Source of the DNA: Candidatus Magasanikiibacteriota bacterium
Lineage (GTDB): Bacteria > Patescibacteriota > Patescibacteriia > Magasanikbacterales > UBA922
Direction: 5' to 3'
DNA length: 39,540 bases
Assembly: GCA_018650645.1 (NCBI GenBank)
Contig: JABIFP010000032.1
Coordinates: 1 to 39,540 of the forward strand
Shown in pieces: positions 1 to 6,375 of this stretch. The position numbers and the translations under genes were made by a program. Position 1 is the first letter of the stretch. Every line of letters starts with the position of its first letter. The notes beneath the pieces were generated by a model. The model searched no databases, was not told the DNA's origin, and saw only the letters and a program-made list of their open reading frames with translations.

Positions 1-498
1 ACCATCAGGCCCCAAGCCACTAACGCTATCGCCGGTGAGCAAGATCAGCAACGACCGCACGAAGTGCGGGAGCCAGCGGTGGTTGTTCGTCCCGATCCAC
101 GACTGGAAGCTCACAGTAGGGACATCGTTGTCACCCTCGTAGGAGAGAACAGGAACCCCCATCAGCCCATCCGGACCGGTGAACGTCAGTTCAACCGTAT
201 CTCCGCGATTGACCGCCAGGAAGCTGTGCAGTTCACCGTACGCCGCAGCGCACTCGGCGAGCTCGGCCACCTGGAAGGAGTCCACCTTGTAGACATCTCG
301 GTCCTCGAAAGGCAACCGCTCCATCTGCACGCAGCGCCCCAGGAATGCCTGGGCCAGCCGGCGGATCAGCTCGAGGCTCTCCTCGATCGGAATCGACGAG
401 TAGTACTCGATCTTCCCGATGAGGTTGTTGCTGAGATCCCGGACCAAGAACTCATCGTCGTATCGCTCAATGAACGCAATCGTACTCATGTCAGGCAT
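1..498 (-). CDS. GC-rich minigene A: unrecognised protein, 3' end beyond window
   Basis: This open frame is absent from the ORF track because it runs off the window start. It begins MPDMSTIAFIERYDDEF and stays open for 166 codons with no stop. The start is fixed by AGGAGGG (504-510) five bases before the ATG, and by a promoter further upstream. Third codon positions are mostly G or C, unlike the AT-rich backbone genes. The visible part has no signal peptide or clear membrane segment; it is a mixed, rather acidic sequence with a helical stretch around residues 38-55 and a beta-like region further on (TVELTFTGPDG). I do not recognise the family. It is one of eight GC-rich units, each with its own promoter, and it diverges from minigene B. 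That it is a real gene is supported by promoter, RBS and frame together; its function is unknown. Confidence 0.7.
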   Translation of the reverse strand, partial: MPDMSTIAFIERYDDEFLVRDLSNNLIGKIEYYSSIPIEESLELIRRLAQAFLGRCVQMERLPFEDRDVYKVDSFQVAELAECAAAYGELHSFLAVNRGDTVELTFTGPDGLMGVPVLSYEGDNDVPTVSFQSWIGTNNHRWLPHFVRSLLILLTGDSVSGLGPDG

Positions 499-534
499 GT
501 AGCCCTCCTCTCGTCAAAAAAAATAGGACGCTTC

Positions 535-563
535 AATATATCATATATTTGTGTTTTTGTCAA
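535..563 (-). promoter_or_regulatory. Sigma-70-type promoter of minigene A
   Basis: On the minus strand, TTGACA (563-558) is followed by 17 bases and then TATATT (540-535). The stretch is AT-rich, in sharp contrast to the GC-rich coding region it drives. Its -35 faces the -35 of minigene B about 64 bp away, so the two units are divergently transcribed. Confidence 0.75.
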
Positions 564-627
564 TAGTAGAAGGCCGCACATACCGGTAAAAATGCCTTAT
601 TTTAGGTGTTTCGTGGTGTTTAGGGGG

Positions 628-656
628 TTGACAAAGAAGTTTATTAGTGGTTATCT
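628..656 (+). promoter_or_regulatory. Sigma-70-type promoter of minigene B
   Basis: TTGACA (628-633), a 17-base spacer and TTATCT (651-656). The -35 is embedded in GGGTTGACA, the same context as at the tRNA-Lys promoter (1348) and at the promoter of minigene C1 (6304). The predicted transcript starts about 25 bases before the ATG at 688. Confidence 0.7.
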
Positions 657-687
657 AGGGGCTCAACCAAGGGTAGGAGTACATGCC

Positions 688-1272
688 ATGAGGAATGGCG
701 GAGAGGATGAAGTAGCCAAGGCAAAGGCGCTCTTTCACGAAATCTGCGGGAGCGTTTTCAATCCCGGCAGTCTGGCGCAGCGAGAGGTAGATGTCCAAGT
801 GGCGCGGGACAACCTCAAGCGCAGCGAGGAGTGGGTCGCCAAAGCGCTAGCCTCCATGGAGGCTGCACACCGAGCGCTGGAGGAAGCCACACTCGTTCGG
901 ACCGACAAGCGAGAGGAACTGTTCGACGGGCGAATCGATGCCGCATACCCAGTTCATCTGCGACCGCAGTATCTGGATCAGCTCCTGCTGCCACTCAGCC
1001 AGCTCCCGGGGATTCCCGAAAAGCTGGCTGAGAATCTCAAGGTGCTCTGCGACTTGCGCTTCGTCGGCGACATCAGCACGCGACCGCTGCAAGACCTCCA
1101 GAAGATCCTTCATCTCCAGCCGGAGTTTGCGGAGAAGCTGCGAGATTGTGTGCGCCAACACGGTGAAGTCCCGTTGGACATGGGACACGGCGATTGGGAT
1201 ACCGCCCTTCGCTACTGCAAGCCCTCTTCGGAGCGAGCACCCCAACAGCTGGCACCGCCCAACGGCAGCTGA
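688..1272 (+). CDS. GC-rich minigene B: HhH / RNA polymerase alphaCTD-like small protein
   Basis: The 194-aa protein starts MRNGGEDEVAKAKALFHEI. The track's 402-aa ORF from 64 is an artefact that runs through minigene A's antisense strand and both promoters; the true start follows TAGGAGT (674-680). An ATG at 683 is followed at once by a stop. Residues 15-75 look like a long charged helix, possibly coiled coil. Residues about 105-175 (LPGIPEKLAENLKVL ... RFVGDIS ... LQDLQKIL ... EFAEKLRD) have the spacing of tandem helix-hairpin-helix motifs as in the C-terminal domain of RNA polymerase alpha, which binds DNA and regulators. The tail is Pro/Gln-rich and disordered. By inference it could be a DNA-binding or RNAP-associated protein; the fold call rests on pattern only. 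The gene has its own promoter, RBS and terminator, and GC-rich codon use. Confidence 0.7.
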   Translation: MRNGGEDEVAKAKALFHEICGSVFNPGSLAQREVDVQVARDNLKRSEEWVAKALASMEAAHRALEEATLVRTDKREELFDGRIDAAYPVHLRPQYLDQLLLPLSQLPGIPEKLAENLKVLCDLRFVGDISTRPLQDLQKILHLQPEFAEKLRDCVRQHGEVPLDMGHGDWDTALRYCKPSSERAPQQLAPPNGS

Positions 1273-1300
1273 CCAACACCCCACCCACGGGTCCAAAGAA

Positions 1301-1337
1301 AGGACAACCCGGCGGGCGACGGGGTGTTCTTTTTTTA
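1301..1337 (+). terminator. Rho-independent terminator of minigene B
   Basis: AGGACAACCCG (1301-1311) pairs with CGGGGTGTTCT (1320-1330) with one G.U and one mismatch, followed by seven Ts. It lies 28 bp after the stop codon and 10 bp before the tRNA-Lys -35 box, so it insulates the two units. Confidence 0.8.
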
Positions 1338-1347
1338 TCAAAAAGGG

Positions 1348-1376
1348 TTGACACACTCCCTCATTTTCTATATAAT
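1348..1376 (+). promoter_or_regulatory. Consensus promoter of the tRNA-Lys/tRNA-Arg unit
   Basis: TTGACA (1348-1353), a 17-base spacer and TATAAT (1371-1376), a perfect sigma-70 consensus. The predicted start near 1383 leaves a leader of about 13 bases before tRNA-Lys. Confidence 0.85.
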
Positions 1377-1395
1377 CCTATCGCCAATAACACAC

Positions 1396-1468
1396 GCGCC
1401 GTTAGCTCAGTTGGTAGAGCAGTTGGCTCTTAACCAAACGGTCGAGGGTTCGAATCCCCCACGGCGCA
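1396..1468 (+). tRNA. tRNA-Lys (anticodon CTT)
   Basis: A 73-nt cloverleaf. The acceptor stem GCGCCGT/ACGGCGC is perfect, the D stem is GCTC/GAGC, the anticodon loop CTCTTAA gives CTT (reads AAG), and the T loop is TTCGAAT. CCA is not encoded. Two stem positions do not pair: the outer pair of the anticodon stem (G.A, GTTGG/CCAAA) and the second pair of the T stem (A.C, GAGGG/CCCCC). Those are unusual but not disabling by themselves. It is cotranscribed with tRNA-Arg from the consensus promoter. Confidence 0.93.
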
Positions 1469-1471
1469 CAT

Positions 1472-1514
1472 TGTCCGCCATAGCTCCAAGTGAAACGAGG
1501 AGCGACGGCAGACG
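1472..1514 (+). repeat. Imperfect palindrome of a CCGCCATAGC-type dispersed repeat
   Basis: GTCCGCCATAGCTCC is followed about 11 bases later by GGAGCGACGGCAGAC, its imperfect reverse complement. The core CCGCCATAGC recurs at 15811. From memory, short palindromes with this CCGCCATAGC...GCGAAGGCGG flavour are common between genes in Patescibacteria assemblies; that part is not shown by this sequence. It lies in the spacer between the two tRNAs. Confidence 0.5.
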
Positions 1515-1516
1515 CA

Positions 1517-1540
1517 GAAGATTCTGACCATAGAATCTTC
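1517..1540 (+). other. Perfect hairpin just 5' of tRNA-Arg
   Basis: GAAGATTCT (1517-1525), loop GACCAT, AGAATCTTC (1532-1540). The 9-bp stem ends two bases before the first base of tRNA-Arg and has no T-run, so it is not a terminator. It probably shapes the precursor between the tRNAs, for instance for RNase processing (inference). Confidence 0.5.
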
Positions 1541-1542
1541 AT

Positions 1543-1614
1543 GCTCCTGTAGTTAAATGGATATAACAACGGTCTTCGGAACCGTGGTTGGGAGTTCGAT
1601 TCTCTCCGGGAGCA
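1543..1614 (+). tRNA. tRNA-Arg (anticodon TCG)
   Basis: A 72-nt cloverleaf. Acceptor GCTCCTG/CGGGAGC has one G.T; the anticodon stem ACGGT/ACCGT with loop CTTCGGA gives TCG, reading CGA (and other CGN by wobble). The T arm is GGGAG-TTCGATT-CTCTC. CCA is not encoded. It is second in the tRNA transcript and followed at once by a terminator. Fragments resembling its 3' half occur at 1664 and 1768. Confidence 0.93.
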
Positions 1615-1618
1615 CAAT

Positions 1619-1651
1619 AAAAGCAACCCCCTCAAGGGGTTGCTTTTATTT
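1619..1651 (+). terminator. Terminator of the tRNA unit
   Basis: AAAAGCAACCCC (1619-1630), loop CTCAA, then the perfectly complementary GGGGTTGCTTTT and a T-rich run. It begins five bases after tRNA-Arg. Confidence 0.85.
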
Positions 1652-1663
1652 TGTTCTAAGAGC

Positions 1664-1675
1664 GAGAATCGAACT
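1664..1675 (-). repeat. Inverted 12-bp copy of the tRNA-Arg T arm
   Basis: GAGAATCGAACT is the exact reverse complement of AGTTCGATTCTC in the T arm of the intact tRNA-Arg. The bases around it do not form a tRNA, so this is at best a remnant. The T-loop consensus makes short matches common, so on its own it is weak evidence. Confidence 0.4.
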
Positions 1676-1682
1676 GGGGATG

Positions 1683-1703
1683 GTAAGGGGGATTCCCCCT
1701 TAC
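1683..1703. other. Strong hairpin in the post-tRNA spacer
   Basis: GTAAGGGGG (1683-1691), loop ATT, CCCCCTTAC (1695-1703): a perfect 9-bp stem with no T-run on either side. It lies in the gene-free stretch 1652-1840 between the tRNA terminator and the terminator of the PspC gene. Role unknown. Confidence 0.45.
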
Positions 1704-1767
1704 ATGCGGAGGAAAAGCTGGAAAAACCAGAAAGTTTTTTACGAGAGCCCGAAGAGGCGATGTGAGT

Positions 1768-1783
1768 TCTCTCCGGGAGCACA
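1768..1783 (+). repeat. Direct 16-bp duplicate of the tRNA-Arg 3' end
   Basis: TCTCTCCGGGAGCACA repeats exactly the last bases of tRNA-Arg plus two flanking bases (1601-1616). Upstream GAGTTC is also shared, with four bases missing in between. A direct repeat of a tRNA 3' end is the usual mark of an integrase attachment site, but the 150 bp between the copies hold no gene, so it may be an integration scar or a decayed tRNA. Confidence 0.5.
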
Positions 1784-1840
1784 CCTACGCTCATCTCTTG
1801 CCTTCCAGTATGGTAACCTTCGACATGCAGGCACAAAACA

Positions 1841-1872
1841 AAAAAACCTTCTCTATTACGAGAAGGTTTTTT
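1841..1872. terminator. Bidirectional terminator after the PspC/GIN gene
   Basis: AAAAAACCTTCTC (1841-1853), loop TATTAC, GAGAAGGTTTTTT (1860-1872): a perfect 13-bp stem with A- and T-runs on its flanks. It sits about 10 bp beyond the stop of the minus-strand gene that ends at 1882. Confidence 0.85.
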
Positions 1873-1881
1873 GTTACTTTT

Positions 1882-3687
1882 TTATTCTGCTATTTCTTCT
1901 GTAGAAGAAGTAATGATCGTCTTTTCTCTTACCTTACGCTGCACTACTTCCGCGGCACCAGAAGTTCTTACATCTACAAATTCTGGTTTTGTATACAAAC
2001 TAATTTCGCTTGCGCCAGATGCCTTTCCAATAAGCTGTTTATCAGCAGAAAGAGCTAATTCACTTGCACCGCTAGCATCGACTTCAGTTCTTTCAGTAAC
2101 AAGATCCTTTGCAAATACTTCAGAAGCGCCACTCGCAGAAATTATTGAAGAAGACACATTTCCATCTATCCATAGCACCGACGCACCTGACAGTGAAAGG
2201 CGAAGTATTTCTGCTGAGATATTTCTTGCCTTTGCGTCTGCAGCTCCTGAGAGTTTCAGTTCTAAATCATTTACCTGAAAACCTTCTATTTCTGCATTCG
2301 AAGCTTCACTCAAATGCACCCTCTCAATATTTGGAACTACCGCAGTAATCGTCAGCCGCTGACCCTGACAAAAGAAACAGAATTCAGGCTTTGAAATACG
2401 CAATTCTCCGCCTGCGACAATTACATCATACGTATCAAGCGCAACTTGATTTCCTGATATGGTTACCTGTTGCTGTTCTCCTTGAGTAAGTATCAGCTTA
2501 TGATTTCTATTAATTCGGATGGATGTTATTTCTTCTACCTCTTGCTCTTCTGATATTTGTGGAGCTGATTCGATGTTATCATGAATGGCCTGAATATTAG
2601 GAGCAAGATTAACGGCCACAACACCGGCACCAATAATCGATGCAATCCAGATAATGATTAGCGGTACAACTATTGCCACTTTAAAAATCGATTTGCGAAG
2701 CATAAGTGAAATGCCGGCCAACAGGAGGAGTAATGCCGGGATAGCCAGTACAGCAAAACTGAGAGAAGCCACAACTATTGGTTGATACGTCCCCACAAGC
2801 TCTGCAATATTAAATTCCTGCACAAACTGCTCGGTATTCATAAAGAACCCAAAAAGAAAGATACCAACAGCGCTAATACTGATAATTACGGCCAAAGAGA
2901 GTATAGAACCAATAAGTACCCCTATTACCGGCACAAGAGAGGCTAATCCCTTTCCAAGCCCCTCCAAAAGTGCACCTAACGCTTTAAATGGTGCGCTTAC
3001 AACCGCCCGCAGGGTTCCTTTTTGCCCAGAATCATTTTTTTTTACCGTTTGTACTTTCTCTCCAACTTTTTTTGCAAATTGCTGTGTGGATTTTTTTACT
3101 TCTACCTCACCTTTTTTTACAAATTTTTCAATGTCTTTGATTGTTACCGGTGTGCCGTGCATGCGCATTTTATCTTGCACTGAAACAGCTTCTGGTGTGG
3201 CAATCCATAAGACAATATAAACCAATCCTCCCCATCCCCAAAACAGTGTTGAGATAATGAATAGCACTCGTACAATAACTGGATCGATTCCAAAATATGC
3301 AGCCAATCCACTGGCAACACCTGCTAAGTATTTGTCATCAGGATCACGGAAAAGGCGTTTAGGCGCGTCACTCGATTCGTTTGGTGCATTCTTTGCACTT
3401 GCTCCTTCCGTTTCTGGAACTTCTTCTCCTACAATGTCCCCAACAGAACCAAGTTTGTCTTGCATCTTATTTACGTCCCCTACTGTTACCGCTTGTTTGT
3501 GATCATTTATCATGCCGCTCAGATGTTCTGCAACAGCTCCTTCAATATCACTGATAATTTCAACTTTTTCTTGCTCATCACTATAATGTGCGGCAATGGC
3601 ATCAAGATATTGTTTCAAAAGTGCATACGCATCTTCCTCAATAAAGAACACGCGCTCGGCAATTGTGATGTTAGTTACTTTTTTCAT
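1882..3687 (-). CDS. HAAS-like / PspC / GIN-domain (DUF2807) envelope stress protein
   Basis: The protein is 601 aa. Residues about 15-80 resemble a HAAS-type domain (VEIISDIEGAVAEHLSG ... LGSVGDIVGEE), the module that usually accompanies PadR regulators. Residues about 110-170 are a PspC domain (KRLFRDPDDKYLAGVASG, then a hydrophobic GWGGLVYIVLW segment). Two or three more membrane segments lie at about 245-360. Residues about 390-590 form a head-GIN/DUF2807 beta-helix with repeated LSGA, ASGAS and SGAAE turns, probably outside the membrane. PspC proteins sense membrane stress; the GIN part is a putative adhesin-like domain. The start overlaps the stop of the PadR gene by 17 bp, so the two are translationally coupled. 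PadR presumably represses the operon (family knowledge plus context). No Shine-Dalgarno is obvious. Confidence 0.88.
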   Translation of the reverse strand: MKKVTNITIAERVFFIEEDAYALLKQYLDAIAAHYSDEQEKVEIISDIEGAVAEHLSGMINDHKQAVTVGDVNKMQDKLGSVGDIVGEEVPETEGASAKNAPNESSDAPKRLFRDPDDKYLAGVASGLAAYFGIDPVIVRVLFIISTLFWGWGGLVYIVLWIATPEAVSVQDKMRMHGTPVTIKDIEKFVKKGEVEVKKSTQQFAKKVGEKVQTVKKNDSGQKGTLRAVVSAPFKALGALLEGLGKGLASLVPVIGVLIGSILSLAVIISISAVGIFLFGFFMNTEQFVQEFNIAELVGTYQPIVVASLSFAVLAIPALLLLLAGISLMLRKSIFKVAIVVPLIIIWIASIIGAGVVAVNLAPNIQAIHDNIESAPQISEEQEVEEITSIRINRNHKLILTQGEQQQVTISGNQVALDTYDVIVAGGELRISKPEFCFFCQGQRLTITAVVPNIERVHLSEASNAEIEGFQVNDLELKLSGAADAKARNISAEILRLSLSGASVLWIDGNVSSSIISASGASEVFAKDLVTERTEVDASGASELALSADKQLIGKASGASEISLYTKPEFVDVRTSGAAEVVQRKVREKTIITSSTEEIAE

Positions 3688-4018
3688 ATGATCGAACCAG
3701 ACGATTTATAGATTTAGAGAGAGATTTCCAGGAGGTGGAAAGTGATGTGATCATCTCTTGTCCATCGGCTGTTAATGAATAATATTTTCTTGGTGGACCA
3801 GACGGTGATTCCTGCCAAACATAGGTAAGAAAGCCGTCTCTTCGTAAACGCGATAGCAATGGGTACAATGTCCCCTCTACTACAATCAGATCTGCTTTGG
3901 TGAGTTCCTGCAAAATATCTGCTGCATATAAATCGTTCTTTGAAATAACGAGTAGTGTGCAAAATTCCAAGAATCCTTTACGCATTTGTGCTTTTGTATT
4001 TTCAATTTTTGTTGCCAT
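3671..4018 (-). CDS. PadR-family transcriptional regulator
   Basis: A 115-aa protein. The start is set at MATKIENTKAQM rather than the longer 142-aa frame, because a promoter with a consensus-like -10 lies just upstream of it and within the longer frame. It has the PadR winged-helix pattern: MRKGFLEFCTLLVI, then AADILQELTKADLIVVEGTLYPLLSRLRRDGFL, the recognition helix and wing, then PPRKYYSLTADG. The C-terminal helix for dimer formation is short, as in the small PadR-s1 group. It precedes and overlaps the PspC/GIN gene, the usual layout of a PadR-controlled envelope gene. It likely represses its own operon through the palindrome over the -35 box (inference). The ligand is unknown. Confidence 0.92.
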   Translation of the reverse strand: MATKIENTKAQMRKGFLEFCTLLVISKNDLYAADILQELTKADLIVVEGTLYPLLSRLRRDGFLTYVWQESPSGPPRKYYSLTADGQEMITSLSTSWKSLSKSINRLVRSYEKSN

Positions 4019-4036
4019 ATGAGGTATTACAAAGTA

Positions 4037-4074
4037 ATCATAGCAAATAGTACTATGTGATGCAAGGTACCTTG
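4037..4074 (-). promoter_or_regulatory. PadR operon promoter with overlapping palindrome
   Basis: On the minus strand, -35 TTGCAT (4065-4060), a 17-base spacer and -10 TATGAT (4042-4037). A perfect 12-bp palindrome CAAGGTACCTTG (4063-4074) overlaps the -35. It is a good candidate for an autoregulatory PadR operator. The predicted start is about 12 nt before the ATG and there is no Shine-Dalgarno. Confidence 0.65.
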
Positions 4075-4097
4075 TGGATAAATAATTTAACACCCAC

Positions 4098-4126
4098 ATG
4101 ACGAGCCCTTATTACTGTGCTACAAT
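4098..4126 (+). promoter_or_regulatory. Promoter of gtrA, predicted leaderless
   Basis: ATGACG (4098-4103, 4 of 6 to consensus), 17 bases, TACAAT (4121-4126). The ATG at 4135 lies only 8 bases beyond the -10 box, so transcription should begin at or within a base or two of the start codon. Confidence 0.6.
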
Positions 4127-4134
4127 CCATCTAT

Positions 4135-4539
4135 ATGCCAAAAAGAATCTACCACTACATTCGTGCTCATAAAGCTCAAATCACCAAATTTGCACTTGTT
4201 GGTATTGGCTCATTCATAATCGACATGAGCCTGCTTATTTTCTTTAAACAATCGATTGGTATGTCCCCTGTTGCCGCTGTTGCGGTTTCACAAATCATCG
4301 TTATTTCAATAAATTTCTTGCTCAATAAATATTGGTCATTTGAAAGCAGACAAGTTCCTCTCAAACAACTCAACCGATATCTTATTTTGGTTCTTGCCAA
4401 CTATTCGCTGAGCCTACTATTTATGTATGTGTTCCACGATCTACTTGCTTACGACTATCGCGCAGTGCGCTTTGGAACCATTCTCCTGTTTGTCACATCA
4501 AACTTTTTGCTGTATAAGTACTGGGTATATAAAGAATAG
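4135..4539 (+). CDS. GtrA-family membrane protein
   Basis: A 134-aa protein with four predicted membrane segments (about 15-35, 40-60, 80-100, 105-125), the length and layout of GtrA/DPMS-like proteins. Typical family motifs are FALVGIGSFIIDMSLL near the start, NFLLNKYWSF in the middle and NFLLYKYWVY at the end. GtrA proteins are thought to flip or help move polyprenyl-phosphate-linked sugars across the membrane. The ORF track starts six codons earlier; MPKRIYHY is preferred because the -10 box overlaps the upstream codons. It ends two bases before the GT-C gene, so they form an operon. The pair suggests that GtrA supplies lipid-linked sugar to the next enzyme (inference). Confidence 0.9.
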   Translation: MPKRIYHYIRAHKAQITKFALVGIGSFIIDMSLLIFFKQSIGMSPVAAVAVSQIIVISINFLLNKYWSFESRQVPLKQLNRYLILVLANYSLSLLFMYVFHDLLAYDYRAVRFGTILLFVTSNFLLYKYWVYKE

Positions 4540-4541
4540 CT

Positions 4542-6233
4542 ATGGATATTGATGTTGTTATTGCCATCCGCCTGCTGGGCGTTGCCTTTGTGCTCTTGGG
4601 CGCATATATCATGATGTATAAACGCAGCTACCCGCTGTTTTTACTTTTGTATGGAGCGATTAGTGCGGCAGCGTTTGCGCTTTTAGTAGATAATTTAGAT
4701 TTGGCACTTTGGGGCTTGCAAGGAGATGAAATTACTATTGCTGCAATGTATCAAACCTTTGCGAGCCTTGGAGCTGGAGCAGATTTTGCATACCACCACC
4801 TTCCCCCATTTTACCCACCGGGATTCTTTTGGCTGGTGAGCGCTATTGGTGCGCCGTTGCAATTATCTGGTGTAGGCCTCATGAAACTCGCTGGCGTTAT
4901 TGGCTTTGCAACGTTTCCATTAGGAACCTATTTGCTTGCGGTTGTGCTGCATAAAAAAGAAGGTGGCTCTAACATGAAACTGATGCGAGCGGTTGCCTTT
5001 TTAGCACCACTCTTCATGCTTGTCATTATTGGTGTTGACCCCATGCTTGGGAAACCGTATGAGGTACTCGCACTTGGTGCAACTATTTTTTGGACGTTGA
5101 GCCTGTGGCAACGCGCACATGCAGATAATTGGAATAAATGGGATGTCCTTTTGTATGGAATTATTGGAGGAATTATTGCCATGGTGTACTACCTGTGGCT
5201 AGCTTTTGCCGCAATTTCCCTCCTTCTGGCCATAGTGTTTATCAAACGTCGATTAAGATATCTTTTACGCCTAATGAGCGCTGCTATTGTATCGTTCATT
5301 ATCCTTGCTCCGTATGCATATCCGCTTTTTAAAGCATACACTGCTATTGGCATGGAAAACTGGCAAACAGCATTTTTTGTACCAGATGGATTAGCCTTGT
5401 GGCTGCCAATGGTGACACAAATTTCTGTGCAATCACTACTCATGCTCTTTGGTCTTTGCGGCATGGTATATTTTTGGCAAAAAAAACCGATGAAGCTGCT
5501 TGCCAGCATGCTAGCGAGCGCATATGTATGGTGGATTATGGGACTGTGCCTACTGCTATTTTTTGACACACCCTTTCAGGAATTTAGAGGATTTTATTTA
5601 TACGCGCCAGCAGTTCTTGGAACGGCAGCAGCATTCAGTGCCGTGTATGCGTATAAACAATTTGATATAGCCAATAATAAACGCACACTTTATACGATTA
5701 GCGCGGTGCTACTCTTAGTCCTTTGTGCAAATAGTGTCTTTGGTACATTTATTGATGATCCAAAACTGCAAGAGTACCGCACTGAAGCTGCAAAGATCGA
5801 TGAAGAAACAGGAACACTCGCACAATTTCTTGGGCGCAGTGATACAACAGTAAAAACGCTTCATTCTGTTCCGCAAGTACAAGGATTTGTTCCGGTTAAT
5901 AATGTTTTGTATTTTAATCAGCACAACAATCACCCTGCGGCACTTTTTTCTGAACGGATGAGTTTTGTAGAGTCACTTGCAAAGGCAACTACTACAGAGC
6001 AGCTGACTGCTATAAATGCAGCCAGCAAATTTGGGCCAGTCGAGCGGTTTATCTTTTTTGATGACAAACAAGGAGGCTATCATCTCTTTTTTCATGTGGA
6101 TGCATTTGGTAAAGGAATAGAAGAGAAAATCATTGAATTTGATGCTAATCTATTTTCTAAAGAGCTATTCGTGGAACGATTCAAGAATAGAAAATATGTG
6201 GTTATTGAGCGAAAGACCGTCATAAGTGAGTAG
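4542..6233 (+). CDS. GT-C polytopic glycosyltransferase, AftA-like
   Basis: A 563-aa protein with about 11-13 membrane segments over the first 410 residues and a soluble C-terminal domain of about 150 residues. The motif LQGDE (59-63) matches the acidic pair in the first external loop of GT-C enzymes, and HHLPPFYPPGFFWL at about 85-98 strongly recalls the N-terminal domain of mycobacterial galactan arabinofuranosyltransferase AftA. Such enzymes transfer a sugar from polyprenyl phosphate to a glycan on the outer face of the membrane. Coupling to GtrA fits this: in mycobacteria a GtrA protein and AftA-type enzymes act in one pathway. The sugar here is unknown, and a general PMT/ArnT-like role is the main alternative. 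There is no Shine-Dalgarno; translation probably follows from gtrA. Confidence 0.78.
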   Translation: MDIDVVIAIRLLGVAFVLLGAYIMMYKRSYPLFLLLYGAISAAAFALLVDNLDLALWGLQGDEITIAAMYQTFASLGAGADFAYHHLPPFYPPGFFWLVSAIGAPLQLSGVGLMKLAGVIGFATFPLGTYLLAVVLHKKEGGSNMKLMRAVAFLAPLFMLVIIGVDPMLGKPYEVLALGATIFWTLSLWQRAHADNWNKWDVLLYGIIGGIIAMVYYLWLAFAAISLLLAIVFIKRRLRYLLRLMSAAIVSFIILAPYAYPLFKAYTAIGMENWQTAFFVPDGLALWLPMVTQISVQSLLMLFGLCGMVYFWQKKPMKLLASMLASAYVWWIMGLCLLLFFDTPFQEFRGFYLYAPAVLGTAAAFSAVYAYKQFDIANNKRTLYTISAVLLLVLCANSVFGTFIDDPKLQEYRTEAAKIDEETGTLAQFLGRSDTTVKTLHSVPQVQGFVPVNNVLYFNQHNNHPAALFSERMSFVESLAKATTTEQLTAINAASKFGPVERFIFFDDKQGGYHLFFHVDAFGKGIEEKIIEFDANLFSKELFVERFKNRKYVVIERKTVISE

Positions 6234-6267
6234 AACGGAGAGTTTTCAACAAGTTTTTTTAACTAAA

Positions 6268-6290
6268 ATAAGCGCTTTTTGCGCTTTTTT
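6268..6290 (+). terminator. Terminator of the gtrA / GT-C operon
   Basis: AAGCGC (6270-6275), loop TTTTT, GCGCTT (6281-6286) and further Ts. It is 35 bp after the stop codon and immediately before the promoter of GC-rich minigene C1. Confidence 0.75.
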
Positions 6291-6303
6291 GGTGTCTATT
6301 GGG

Positions 6304-6332
6304 TTGACAAGGATACGGCTGTATGCTAATTT
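6304..6332 (+). promoter_or_regulatory. Promoter of minigene C1
   Basis: TTGACA (6304-6309), a 17-base spacer, TAATTT (6327-6332). The context GGGTTGACA is the same as at 625 and 1345. Transcription would start near 6339, about 37 bases before the ATG. Confidence 0.65.
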
Positions 6333-6375
6333 CTTTGTACGCCCATTGGGTATAACTGGATAAGGAGGTGCTGCA

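Noticed and set aside
64-687. 5' half of the 402-aa plus-strand ORF
   Set aside because: It runs antisense through minigene A, then through two promoters and AT-rich spacer. Promoter and SD place the real start at 688.
847-1356. 169-aa minus-strand ORF
   Set aside because: Antisense shadow of minigene B that reads through its terminator and the tRNA promoter; no RBS or promoter of its own.
1402-1836. 144-aa minus-strand ORF over the tRNAs
   Set aside because: It is the complement of two tRNAs, a terminator and tRNA fragments, a well-known type of spurious ORF.
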